DNA from: Alphaproteobacteria bacterium
GTDB lineage: Bacteria > Pseudomonadota > Alphaproteobacteria > Micavibrionales > UBA2020
Direction: 5' to 3'
Assembly: GCA_004297545.1 (NCBI GenBank)
Contig: SCTB01000009.1
Coordinates: 1-48,442, forward strand
DNA length: 48,442 nt
The translations under genes were made by a program, and so were the position numbers. Positions 7,601 through 15,654 of the stretch are shown one piece after another. Position 1 is the stretch's first letter. Each line of letters opens with the position of its first letter. The notes beneath the pieces are model-generated. The model did no database searches and was not told the origin of the DNA. It worked only from the letters and a program-made list of their open reading frames with translations.

Positions 7601-8122
7601 ATGGCAAAAGCGTTCACGGCATTCCAGGCGGCCAGCAGGCAGATCAAGGATTTCGACATGATGGGCGGCTTTCCGCTCGATCTTGCGAAAAAAATCTCGC
7701 GCCAGCTGCCCTTCGACGCAGCCCTGGAGCTGCTGAAGAAGCTTCCTGCGCTGCTGAAGGCCGATGGGCGCGAGGCGCGCCGCAGGGGCCGCGCCTTCGA
7801 GACCGGCAATTTCGGCGACAATTACGACCCCGCCACCTTCGACGCCGTCTGGACGCGCCGCGAAAAACACAAGGAAGCGTGCAGCAAGCCCACCTCGCGC
7901 GATCGCAAATTCGCAGGCCAGCTGCCAAAGGGCCTGCGTAAGGAGTTCTATGAAGTCGTGAAGGGCGAAAAGGAATACGAATACAACTCGGGCGCGCATA
8001 CGGTTTCGTTCAACCGCAACCTGAGGCGTCTCGACGAACTGCTCGACAGCCCCGGCGGCCGCTACGTCTGGGAAATCCACAACAACATCGCCTACAGCAA
8101 GCGCATGGAGATGGGCGGATGA
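7601..8122 (+). CDS. Hypothetical protein, 173 aa
   Basis: A basic soluble protein (many Arg/Lys), mostly helical, with no signal peptide or recognisable motif. The ATG at 7601 follows GGAGG (7591-7595) by 5 nt; an in-frame TTG at 7589 would place that site inside the gene, so 7601 is preferred. The strong consensus promoter implies good expression. The last codons overlap the start of a second small gene by ATGA. Function unknown. Confidence 0.8.
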   Translation: MAKAFTAFQAASRQIKDFDMMGGFPLDLAKKISRQLPFDAALELLKKLPALLKADGREARRRGRAFETGNFGDNYDPATFDAVWTRREKHKEACSKPTSRDRKFAGQLPKGLRKEFYEVVKGEKEYEYNSGAHTVSFNRNLRRLDELLDSPGGRYVWEIHNNIAYSKRMEMGG

Positions 8123-8298
8123 AGACGGCCATGAAAGAATTCAGCGCCTGGCTGCGGTTCCTCCGGCTTCCGGAGGAGCTGGCTCTGCCAGCAGCAAACG
8201 ACGTTGCAGACCTGCGCACGGGGACGGCGAATACCGCCTGGAAAAACCAGAACCCGGAAGACATCAGCCCCCGCGCGATGACGGGCATATATCTTTAG
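8119..8298 (+). CDS. Small protein, 59 aa, coupled to upstream gene
   Basis: The ATG at 8119 overlaps the TGA of the preceding gene (ATGA), a classic translational-coupling arrangement, and the frame stays open to TAG at 8296. The peptide begins MKTAMKEFSAWLRFLRLPEE and ends with ISPRAMTGIYL. It is short, amphipathic at the N-terminus, with no signal peptide. A second in-frame ATG (8131) is an alternative start. The family is not recognised, but placement between a strong promoter unit and the next promoter supports a genuine gene. Confidence 0.6.
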   Translation: MKTAMKEFSAWLRFLRLPEELALPAANDVADLRTGTANTAWKNQNPEDISPRAMTGIYL

Positions 8299-8340
8299 TA
8301 GGAGGCAGGAAAAGATCCCTTATCTGTTGAAATATAAGGC

Positions 8341-8381
8341 ATAAATATAATTTGACATAATTATAAACGCGGGTCTATAGT
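8341..8381 (+). promoter_or_regulatory. Sigma70 promoter with shared AT-rich module
   Basis: TTGACA (8352-8357), 18-bp spacer, TATAGT (8376-8381). The stretch ATAAATATAATTTGACATAA is nearly the same as at 7520-7540. It serves the gene at 8443 with a leader of ~55 nt. Confidence 0.82.
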
Positions 8382-8442
8382 ACACGCCAAAGAGCCGGGG
8401 GTCAGTTCCGACTTTGATACCGTTTCACAAGGAGCCATTGCC

Positions 8443-8811
8443 ATGAGCAGCGAGTTTTCCCAATACGTCTTCTACTCCACATTGTTGCACTGGAAGAAAG
8501 TCGCGGTGCTCGGCATCGCCGCGCTCGTGGGCACCGGCTATTATATCGGCCGGGAGAGCGCAACGCCCGCCCCCGCTCCTGCTGCCGTGACGGCAAACGA
8601 GACGCAAACGCTTTTCAATCTGCGCGCGAAGGAAGCTTTCGCGAACCTCGGCCTGAAAACGACGAGCGACCCGCTGGTTTTCGAGAAAATTCCGGCCTGC
8701 GGCGCGGATGAGGGCGCGAATTTCTCCGCCGCCACCGCCGCCGGAAAAACCGTCAGCGGCACGGTCTGCATGACAAAGACTGGTCAGGCCAAAGTCACCG
8801 TCACGCCGTAA
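8443..8811 (+). CDS. Small membrane-anchored periplasmic protein, 122 aa
   Basis: One N-terminal hydrophobic segment (about residues 19-37, V-A-V-L-G-I-A-A-L-V-G) follows a short polar N-terminus, then an Ala/Pro linker and a compact C-terminal domain with two cysteines (P-A-C-G near 86 and T-V-C-M near 109) likely to form a periplasmic disulfide. This reads as a type II anchored protein. GGAG (8431-8434) at an 8-nt spacing fixes the ATG. No family recognised. It is monocistronic, with a convergent ppa gene downstream. Confidence 0.75.
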   Translation: MSSEFSQYVFYSTLLHWKKVAVLGIAALVGTGYYIGRESATPAPAPAAVTANETQTLFNLRAKEAFANLGLKTTSDPLVFEKIPACGADEGANFSAATAAGKTVSGTVCMTKTGQAKVTVTP

Positions 8812-8855
8812 GACACGGGCAGCCGGTTTTATCTATCACGCATATTTGAAGGATA

Positions 8856-9431
8856 TCAGGGCTTCGGCGCCTGCGATTTCGCGGGCACCGGGTTTGCTGA
8901 GGCATTGTTCCAGCGGTCGATGCACTCATGGATCGTCCGGTGCGCGACGTCGATATCGTCCCAGCCGCCGCTGGTCGAATATTTCCCGGCAAGGTCGCCC
9001 TTTTTGTATTCGCCGAAAAATGTTTCGATGGCCTTGCGGTCGGCTTCGGGCACGTCGGCCAGCGTCTGGATATGGCGGTACTCGTCGGAAACGCTGTCGG
9101 CCGGGACGGCGATGATCTTGGGGTCGATGCCCTTTTCATCCGACATCCAGAACACCGCCACGGGCCTGACCGCGATGACATCGCCGGTCATAAGCTTGTC
9201 GTCTCCGAGGATGAGGACATCAAGCGGGTCGCCGTCGGACGCCTGGGTAGCCGGGATGCCGCAGTAATGGGTTGGATATGGCGGCTGGTCTGCGCCGCGC
9301 AGGCGGTCGATGATAAGCATGCCATTGAGGCGGTATTCATACTTTTTGCGCCCCTCGCCTTTGGGGATTTCGACGATGGCGTTGACTTCTTCGGGAACCT
9401 TGTTGCCGGGGGGCAAAACCTTGTAATCCAT
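8856..9431 (-). CDS. ppa: Inorganic pyrophosphatase (family I)
   Basis: A 191-aa soluble enzyme hydrolysing diphosphate to two phosphates, which pulls biosynthetic reactions forward in the cytoplasm. Signature residues are all visible: E-I-P-K-G-E-G-R-K-K-Y-E (21-32), the metal-binding D66-G-D-P-L-D71, and D98-E-K-G-I-D-P-K-I-I-A-V-P (98-110). The length fits the bacterial hexameric type, with a ~15-residue polar C-terminal extension. The ribosome site is a modest AGGT. It has its own promoter and a hairpin in the leader (see 9451-9513). Confidence 0.95.
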   Translation of the reverse strand: MDYKVLPPGNKVPEEVNAIVEIPKGEGRKKYEYRLNGMLIIDRLRGADQPPYPTHYCGIPATQASDGDPLDVLILGDDKLMTGDVIAVRPVAVFWMSDEKGIDPKIIAVPADSVSDEYRHIQTLADVPEADRKAIETFFGEYKKGDLAGKYSTSGGWDDIDVAHRTIHECIDRWNNASANPVPAKSQAPKP

Positions 9432-9450
9432 GCCGCACCTATAATTGAAC

Positions 9451-9513
9451 GTGGGGAAGCCCCACAGGGTTGAAATACCCCCTCTTTATACAGATGAAAG
9501 GTTAAGAAGTAAA
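9451..9513 (-). promoter_or_regulatory. ppa promoter and leader hairpin
   Basis: On the minus strand, TTTACT (9508-9513), a 17-bp spacer and TATAAA (9485-9490) form a promoter. The leader then carries a GTGGGG/CCCCAC hairpin (9451-9465, 3-nt loop) about 20 nt before the ppa start. No T run follows, so it is not an intrinsic terminator. It may stabilise or regulate the mRNA. Confidence 0.6.
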
Positions 9514-9553
9514 GAAATTTTTCATAATGTTTTTAAACTCAATGGGGCCACGG

Positions 9554-9946
9554 TCAGATGCAATACCATTCCGGCCCCTTTGGCGGGGTATCCTGGGGCG
9601 GGCCGGGCGCGAGATCGTCGCCCTCTTCATCCAGCGCGTCCTTCAGCCTCTTGCGGGCGCGCGGCTGTTTCAGAACCTGCTCCGCCAGCCAGAGAACCGC
9701 CCTGGCCAGCAGGACGAAGAGCGCGACGATGAAAACAGAGAATGACAGGGCAAGGGCCTTGTCTTCATCCGTATCGTGCGGCAGCGCCTTGTAAAAACCG
9801 AAGATGAACAGAACCATGACGGCAAACACGATCTGCCGGTTCGAAACGGAAGACCGCGGCGACTTAAGGCGTTCTTCGAGCGCATCCGCCTTCTTTGCAA
9901 GTTGTACCAGCAGTACGGCCAGCCGGCCGGGAGGTTCCTGGGTCAT
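9554..9946 (-). CDS. Two-TM membrane protein, 130 aa
   Basis: A polar, helical N-terminus (residues 1-35) is followed by two hydrophobic segments (about 38-55 and 67-92), then a charged and Pro-rich C-terminus (K-R-L-K-D-A-L-D-E-E-G-D-D). No enzymatic motif is visible. It lies 31 nt downstream of the exported esterase gene on the same strand and probably shares its transcript. An AGGA ribosome site precedes the ATG at a slightly long spacing. Function unknown. Confidence 0.75.
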   Translation of the reverse strand: MTQEPPGRLAVLLVQLAKKADALEERLKSPRSSVSNRQIVFAVMVLFIFGFYKALPHDTDEDKALALSFSVFIVALFVLLARAVLWLAEQVLKQPRARKRLKDALDEEGDDLAPGPPQDTPPKGPEWYCI

Positions 9947-9977
9947 GCGGCGATCATCCTGTCATCCTTCTTTGCAT

Positions 9978-10850
9978 TCACCGCTTCTTCTGTCCGAACA
10001 GCCACTGCCAGAGCGGCTTTGAATAAAGGCTGGGGCGGGAGCATTCGTGCCCCATGTCATTGAATTGAGTATAGTACGCAGTCCCACCCTGACCCTTGAT
10101 GATCTGCGCCATGTTGCTGGCGACGCTCGCAGGAAATACTTCGTCCTGAATGCCATGCATGATCCAGAGCGGCACGGTTTTCATCTTCGGCGCATCAAGG
10201 AAACTCCATGCGCCGCTGATGGCCGCTCCGGCCGCGAAGACATCGGGATACCGAAGCGCCGCGCCGTAAACACCTGTCCCGCCGTCGGAACATCCGACGA
10301 CATAGACGCGCCGCCGGTCGATGGGATATTGAGATTCCAGCTGTTTGACCAGCGCAATCGTATCCGGCAGGGATTCCAGTTCGGGATGGCGGGCATATGC
10401 CGCAGGCGCGCTCTCGCCGAATTCCTCTCCCGAAAATCGCTCCGGCATCGCCCATTTCTTGCCGAACGGAGATTGAGGCACGGCGATGAAGGCCGGAAAA
10501 TCCGTCTGCATCTGGCGGGAAACGAGGTACTCCGCCGCATAGGCATTGCCGGAAGCGCCGTGCAGCACCACAACCAGCGGAAACATCAGTCCCGGCGGGT
10601 AGGGCTTTTCCGGCTCGAACCAATAATAGGTGATGCGCCGCTTCGCCGCCGCATCCGCGACCTCATACTGTCTTTTGGCGAACGACGGGGTGTAAGCCTC
10701 CATTGGCGTCGCGCTGCGCGGCGCTTCCTCGGCCATTTCGGCCCGCGCGGGGTCCGAAACCTTTTGCGACGCCTGTTTCATCAGCTGCGTCACCCCCAGC
10801 CCCAGGACCACGACAATGCCGACGGCGATAAGGAGGAACTGGATTTTCAT
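9978..10850 (-). CDS. Exported or membrane-anchored alpha/beta-hydrolase esterase
   Basis: 290 aa. An N-terminal hydrophobic segment (about 4-22) serves as anchor or signal. The hydrolase fold shows the oxyanion motif L-H-G-A-S-G (96-101), the nucleophile elbow G-C-S188-D-G-G (186-191), acid D236 (G-I-Q-D-E-V-F-P) and H268 (M-G-H-E-C). The layout resembles the PHB-depolymerase/feruloyl-esterase-like group (dipeptidyl-peptidase-type 'HG...GxSxGG'), so an ester substrate outside the cytoplasm is likely; the exact one is unknown. No clear ribosome site precedes the ATG. The two-TM gene downstream is probably in the same operon. Confidence 0.85.
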   Translation of the reverse strand: MKIQFLLIAVGIVVVLGLGVTQLMKQASQKVSDPARAEMAEEAPRSATPMEAYTPSFAKRQYEVADAAAKRRITYYWFEPEKPYPPGLMFPLVVVLHGASGNAYAAEYLVSRQMQTDFPAFIAVPQSPFGKKWAMPERFSGEEFGESAPAAYARHPELESLPDTIALVKQLESQYPIDRRRVYVVGCSDGGTGVYGAALRYPDVFAAGAAISGAWSFLDAPKMKTVPLWIMHGIQDEVFPASVASNMAQIIKGQGGTAYYTQFNDMGHECSRPSLYSKPLWQWLFGQKKR

Positions 10851-11040
10851 GCTGAATTAAATGCTTTGAAGAAAATGGAGCGGTGACGGCATTCATATTG
10901 AATACGTAGCACCTTGATTGCATTAATTATATCCGGATATGAGTCAGCCGTATACCCCCAAAAATGCCCCTGAAAAAATCAAGTACGAACGGGAATCATG
11001 TTCGCACACTGAAATTCTCCGGGCTGAACATCTCTGGACG
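10851..11040. other. Intergenic region with 12-bp palindrome
   Basis: 190 nt between the haemagglutinin-like gene end and the esterase start. It holds a perfect palindrome ATATCCGGATAT (10929-10940), placed where an operator for the leftward esterase promoter would sit. I see no terminator for the haemagglutinin-like gene and no convincing gene here. Confidence 0.4.
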
Positions 11041-14000
11041 TCATTGAACCGTCAGCACGCCATTCGTGAAGGTCGTAATGACATAGTTTCCGTTCGGGGT
11101 CAGGGTGCCTTGGGTAATGGCATGGGTGCCCACAGTCGCGTCGGCGGGCAGGACAGTGACCAGCGTACCGGTGAAAACGCGTGACGGGGGTTCATTACCG
11201 GCCATACCGAGCCCTCCGACCGTATAGGTCAGCCTGGGAATGACGCCGCCAAAAAGCATGGTCTTGTTATCCGCGGTCACAGTGATCGAGCGGACTAGAA
11301 TACTCGCCGTCGTGTCCACAGACTTGTTGAAGGCATAGTTGCCGGCGTCCGTGCCGATCAGCCTGATGCCCCGGACGTTGACTTCTTTGCCGGCGCCAAC
11401 ATTCCTGTCCCGGAAGTTCGCATTCCCGGTAATGACAAACGAGTCTCCCGCGATCCGGTCGTCTCCGTAGACGACTGTTGCGGTCTTCACGCCGTCATAC
11501 ACCTTGTCCTGGCCCGTCGCGGTGATGACAAGGGCTGCCTTGGAGATGGATGCCCTGAGAATACCCAGGAATGCCGGAAGGCTGTAGTTCCCCGCATCGA
11601 ACCCGTTCAGCGTCAGGGTAACTGTCTTGTTCCTTCCTGCATTCTTATCCGCGAAGAGGCCTCCCAGGCTGACCACATCGAGGCCCTGCACTCCGCCCAG
11701 GGTCGCGCCGCTGATTGAGGCTGTCGCGGTGCCGTCATAGACCTTGTCGGCGGCGATCGGCGTGCCCGCCAGCGTCAGCGCGCGGGCGGTTATATTTGCC
11801 GTAGTGGAGGCGGTTGTGTTGAAAGTGTAATTGCCTGCATCCGTCCCGCCCAGCGTGATGCCGGAAACGGAGACGGTCTTGCCGGCGCCGACGTTCTTGT
11901 CCCCGAAGCTGGCACTTGTATAGCCAGTGGTCAGAGCATCGCCGGAAAAGCGGTTGTCGCTCAGGGTGACGGCTGCATTCGTTGTGGCGTCATAGACCTT
12001 GTTGACGCCGGTCGCGCCGATGGTCAGCGCGAAGGGCGTGATGTTGGCCGTGGCCGTGGCCGTCGTGTTGAACGTATAGTTACCCGCGTCCGTGCCGCCC
12101 AGCGTGATGCCCGAGACCGAAACTGCCTTCCCGGTGCCGACGTTCTTGTTCGCGAAGCTGGCGGTATAGTCGGTCGTAAGAACATCGCCGGAGAAGCGGT
12201 TATCGCTCAAGGTGACCGTCGCGCCGGTCGTGGCGTCATAGACCCTGTTAACGCCGGTCGCACCGATGGTCAGGGCGAAGGGCGTGATATTGGCGGAGGT
12301 CGAGGCCGTCGTGTTGAACGTATAGTTCCCTGCATCCGCCCCGCTGATACTGATGCCGCCGACAGAAACCGTCTTGCCGGTGCCGACGTTCTTGGTGGCG
12401 AAATTGGCGCTCGTATAGCCATCCGTAAAAACGTCGCCTGCGAAACGGTTATCGCTCAACGTCACCGTCGCGCCGGTCGTGGCGTCATAAACCTTGTTCA
12501 CCCCGGCGGCACCGATGGTCAGGGCGAAGGACGTGATATCGGCCGTGGCCGAGGCCGTGGTGTTGAACGTATAGTTCCCCGCGTCCGTTCCGCTAATGCC
12601 GATGCCGGTAACGGAGACGGCCTTGCCATTACCTGCGCTTTTATCCACGAAGCTGGCGCTCGTATAGCTGGCGGTAATGGCATCGCCAGCAAAACGGTTA
12701 TCGCTTAACGTAACGGCCGCTCCCATCGTACTGTCATAGACCTTGTTGACACCCGTAGCGCTGATCGTCAGGGATGCCGGTGTAACAGTCAACTGTCCGC
12801 CCACCAGCGTGATGTCATAGCCTTGCTGGCCGGACCAAATGTTCGCGCTATAGGTTCCCACGTTGTTTTTCGTGACGGAACCATAAGGTGTTGAGATGCC
12901 GAAAAGGTTTGCAGAACCTGAGGCTGCGGAGTCCGAATAGGTGACATTGGTCAAACCGACGGACGTCGCATCATATGTCTTGGTGACATTATCCGCAGTG
13001 ATCGTAAGCGGCTTCAGGAGTGCTCTCAGAAGTGGATAGGTTTGTCCCTCGTAAATTCGCCAGATATTGCTGAAATCAAAACCCGTAAAGCTTGACTGCT
13101 GCTTCATCTGGGCGGTCGTAAGACCTGTCGCACTCCACCCTGGGTATTCAGACACCCCCACGCCGATCGCCATGCCCGTGGTTTCTGTATTCCAGTAGCT
13201 GTTGGTAATTGATGACGAAATATGAAGGTTTCTGCCGACCAACCCGCCAAGATGCGCGCTGGGCGTACTCGCACCCCAAACCAATCCCGTTGCATAAGAA
13301 TTGACAATCGTCGCGGCGTAATTCTCTCCGACCAGCCCGCCCGAGTCATACAAACTGGTGACCGAACCTGTGGAATATGAGTTTCCAATATAGCTGCCTG
13401 CGTTGTTATTGCCAACAAGACCTCCCGCGACGGACCATGCCGCAGTTACTGCCCCGGTCGCGTAGCTCTGGTTGACGGATCCTCCGCCATTCTCTCCCAC
13501 TAATCCCCCGACGGAATCTGCTCCGATGCTTGAGCCTCCGTGACCGGTTACGTTGCCTGTGGCATAGCTGTAACTGATCGATCCCATATTCTGACCAGCC
13601 AACCCGCCGACAGCTAATATGCCTTCGGCCGAGGCCGTGGAATAACTGTTGGTGATCGTGCCGTAACTGCGCCCAACCAGCGGGCCCACGGAAACATAAC
13701 CTCTTACGCTTCCGCCTTGGACGCCGACATTCTTTATGACGCCGGTATTGCTGACATACCCAAAGAGCCCCTGGAACCATTGCGCGGGCCGATAGATGAA
13801 AATATTGCTGATTGTGTGGTTCAATCCGTCGAACTTTCCTGTAAACGGCGTTATATCCGATCCAACCGGCACAAACCCCGCCCCGGAATTCCACGCGCTG
13901 GTCGCCGACGCATCGATGTTGCTTCCCAGCGCGTAATAGCCGGAAAGGTTGGAGTTCATATTCTGCAGCGCCGTCAGGCTGTTGATTACGGTATATGAAT

Positions 14001-15366
14001 TTCCTGCGATGTTAAGGCTGGGCGTGCTGCCCGAGAGCGTGATGACCGCGCCGTTGTTCAGGGAATAGCTGCCGCCGCCCGCGCCGGTATTGGGCGTGAG
14101 GGTCAATCCAGCCGTATTGCCTGTCGCCGTGATATTCGCATTCACGTTGATGTTGCGATAGGCGGAAAGCGTCAGCGTATTGTTCGCGCTCCAGCTCACG
14201 GCGTCGTTGACAAAGATGTCGCCATTGCCCGCGGTCGCGCCGGTGCTGCTGAGGATCGTGACGTTCGTCGACCCTAAGCTGGCGGACAGGGTCGCGCCGG
14301 TAATGTCGCTGCCGCTGGCTGCTATCTTGTAATCATTGGGATCGATAAGCCATTGGCCGGTCTGGCCGGCGGAGGCGTTCGTCGTTATATGGGCAGTATT
14401 TGCGACCGTAAGATGCTCTCCGGAGGTTTCGATGAAGCCGCCGTCGCCGCCGTCGGGAGCGGAGGCGTCCAGCGTGCCATCAACAGTAACGCTGGTGCCC
14501 GGCGCGGTAAGAATGATTTCACCGCCATGATTGACCAGGGTTCTCGCCTGGATAACGCCCGTGGTATTGATGACGGAATTCACCACGTCGCTGGCGGCCG
14601 CCGCGGTCATAAGAACCTTGCCGCCATTGGCGATGAGGCTGCCGGCATTTTCCGCCGTCAGCATGCGTTTTGCGCCGGACGTCGAAACCGCAAGATTCAA
14701 GAGGCCGTCGCCATAAAAATCCACGCCGAAGGTATCGCCGGCGCCCATCTGCAGGCGCGCAAGGTTGCCTTCGATGATGCCGTTGTTCCTGACCTCGGGC
14801 GCGACCAGCAGGCTTAATCCGGCGTCGCTGATTGTAATATGCCCCCGGTTCTCGACCACAGCGCTGGCTTTGCCCGCCTTGTCGAATTGCATCGCGCCGC
14901 TTGCCGTCATGAAGGTATTGTCATCGATGTCTGCGGATGACGCGACAAACCCCGCCACGTCGACATTCCCTTTGGAGCCGATAAGGACGCCATTCGGGTT
15001 GATGATGAGAACATGGCCGTTCGCGATAAGATTGCCGTTGATGGTGCTGACCTGACCGCTCGTCGTCACGCGGTTCAGGGTCAGGGAATTCGTGCCGGGC
15101 TGAATGAATTGGGTCGTTTCGTTGCTGCCGATATTGAAAGAGCCCCAGTTGATGACGGCGCGGTCCGTCGTCTGGTTGATGTCGACTTCGGATCCGGTAG
15201 ACGTGATGGTCGCAGCCCCTGCAGTAACGGTTCCACCGGTCGGGTTCGCCAGGGCAAAGGGTGAGAGACAGGTTGTCAGCGACAACGCAAGCAGCATCGC
15301 CCGGAGCGCCAGCAAGCTGCGTCTGCCGGTATGAGGGAAGACTGTATGACCTGAGCTTTGGCTCAT
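11041..15366 (-). CDS. TPS-domain haemagglutinin-like surface protein with GLUG and YDG/MBG repeats
   Basis: 1441 aa. The ATG at 15366 is chosen over a TTG five codons upstream. The N-terminus is an extended signal peptide (long polar n-region, then L-A-L-R-A-M-L-L-A-L, cleavage near A-L-A-N). Residues about 45-280 form the two-partner-secretion domain: V-I-N-W-G-S-F-N-I-G, then N-P-N-G-V-L-I-G, the hallmark of filamentous-haemagglutinin-type passengers. Next comes a beta-helix filler, then five to six GLUG motifs (V-G-G-L-V-G-x-N, ~545-740; DNA about 13150-13760). Then six YDG domains of ~82 aa each, four nearly identical, and a final MBG-type domain ending the protein. Such proteins normally need a TpsB outer-membrane pore; none is in the window. 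It lies last in the leftward surface-protein block. Adhesion is inferred. Confidence 0.85.
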   Translation of the reverse strand: MSQSSGHTVFPHTGRRSLLALRAMLLALSLTTCLSPFALANPTGGTVTAGAATITSTGSEVDINQTTDRAVINWGSFNIGSNETTQFIQPGTNSLTLNRVTTSGQVSTINGNLIANGHVLIINPNGVLIGSKGNVDVAGFVASSADIDDNTFMTASGAMQFDKAGKASAVVENRGHITISDAGLSLLVAPEVRNNGIIEGNLARLQMGAGDTFGVDFYGDGLLNLAVSTSGAKRMLTAENAGSLIANGGKVLMTAAAASDVVNSVINTTGVIQARTLVNHGGEIILTAPGTSVTVDGTLDASAPDGGDGGFIETSGEHLTVANTAHITTNASAGQTGQWLIDPNDYKIAASGSDITGATLSASLGSTNVTILSSTGATAGNGDIFVNDAVSWSANNTLTLSAYRNINVNANITATGNTAGLTLTPNTGAGGGSYSLNNGAVITLSGSTPSLNIAGNSYTVINSLTALQNMNSNLSGYYALGSNIDASATSAWNSGAGFVPVGSDITPFTGKFDGLNHTISNIFIYRPAQWFQGLFGYVSNTGVIKNVGVQGGSVRGYVSVGPLVGRSYGTITNSYSTASAEGILAVGGLAGQNMGSISYSYATGNVTGHGGSSIGADSVGGLVGENGGGSVNQSYATGAVTAAWSVAGGLVGNNNAGSYIGNSYSTGSVTSLYDSGGLVGENYAATIVNSYATGLVWGASTPSAHLGGLVGRNLHISSSITNSYWNTETTGMAIGVGVSEYPGWSATGLTTAQMKQQSSFTGFDFSNIWRIYEGQTYPLLRALLKPLTITADNVTKTYDATSVGLTNVTYSDSAASGSANLFGISTPYGSVTKNNVGTYSANIWSGQQGYDITLVGGQLTVTPASLTISATGVNKVYDSTMGAAVTLSDNRFAGDAITASYTSASFVDKSAGNGKAVSVTGIGISGTDAGNYTFNTTASATADITSFALTIGAAGVNKVYDATTGATVTLSDNRFAGDVFTDGYTSANFATKNVGTGKTVSVGGISISGADAGNYTFNTTASTSANITPFALTIGATGVNRVYDATTGATVTLSDNRFSGDVLTTDYTASFANKNVGTGKAVSVSGITLGGTDAGNYTFNTTATATANITPFALTIGATGVNKVYDATTNAAVTLSDNRFSGDALTTGYTSASFGDKNVGAGKTVSVSGITLGGTDAGNYTFNTTASTTANITARALTLAGTPIAADKVYDGTATASISGATLGGVQGLDVVSLGGLFADKNAGRNKTVTLTLNGFDAGNYSLPAFLGILRASISKAALVITATGQDKVYDGVKTATVVYGDDRIAGDSFVITGNANFRDRNVGAGKEVNVRGIRLIGTDAGNYAFNKSVDTTASILVRSITVTADNKTMLFGGVIPRLTYTVGGLGMAGNEPPSRVFTGTLVTVLPADATVGTHAITQGTLTPNGNYVITTFTNGVLTVQ
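11784..12775 (-). repeat. Four near-identical ~246-bp tandem repeats (YDG domains)
   Basis: Within the haemagglutinin-like gene, units beginning L-T-I-(G/S)-A-(T/A)-G-V-N-K-V-Y-D start near 12772, 12523, 12276 and 12030, giving a period of ~246 bp (82 codons). Two diverged units continue to about 11290. Repeat identity at DNA level is high enough to allow unequal recombination and copy-number change. Confidence 0.85.
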
Positions 15367-15381
15367 GCCCTGTCCCTGCAA

Positions 15382-15654
15382 ATACTATCGTTGCATCCAC
15401 CCGAAATTGCGGGTGCCGGATTAAAAAAGCGAAGGCGTTGGAAGAAACGGCACTATTTCGCGAACGCGAAATACCTCCTCCGGAGCGCCCTATCTCTTCA
15501 TTCTATCATGCTTTTATGAATGAATTCTTTTATTTCCGTAATTGCATACATTTGAAAAATAAAGATAATTCAGCGTCCCAAATTGGGAAATTTGGCGTTG
15601 CCTTTAATACCCCCTTATTCGGGATATAGATATAAATGACTTCAGATTCCCGTC
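15382..15654. other. Intergenic region with several inverted repeats
   Basis: 273 nt of AT-rich DNA between two leftward surface genes. It contains an inverted repeat TTTCGCG/CGCGAAA (15456-15471), a hairpin CCAAATT/AATTTGG (15578-15595) and CACCCG/CGGGTG near 15400. None has a T run, so no intrinsic terminator is evident. Read-through from the autotransporter gene into the haemagglutinin-like gene is possible. Confidence 0.4.

Noticed and set aside
10873-10892. Sequence similar to the tRNA-Gly 3' end (TGGAGCGG-TGACGG)
   Set aside because: Only about 14 bases match and a one-base deletion is needed; real attachment duplicates are exact and usually longer. Treated as coincidence.
10939-11184. 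Plus-strand frame of 81 codons near the haemagglutinin-like gene end
   Set aside because: Half of it lies antisense to the haemagglutinin-like gene, there is no ribosome site, and composition is not protein-like beyond the first 30 residues.
11290-13760. Regular repeats suggesting a CRISPR array
   Set aside because: The repeats are in-frame coding domains (YDG, GLUG) with 82-aa or variable periods, not short direct repeats with unique spacers.
15440-15600. Hairpins after the autotransporter gene as terminators
   Set aside because: None is followed by a T run on the minus strand, and stems are short.
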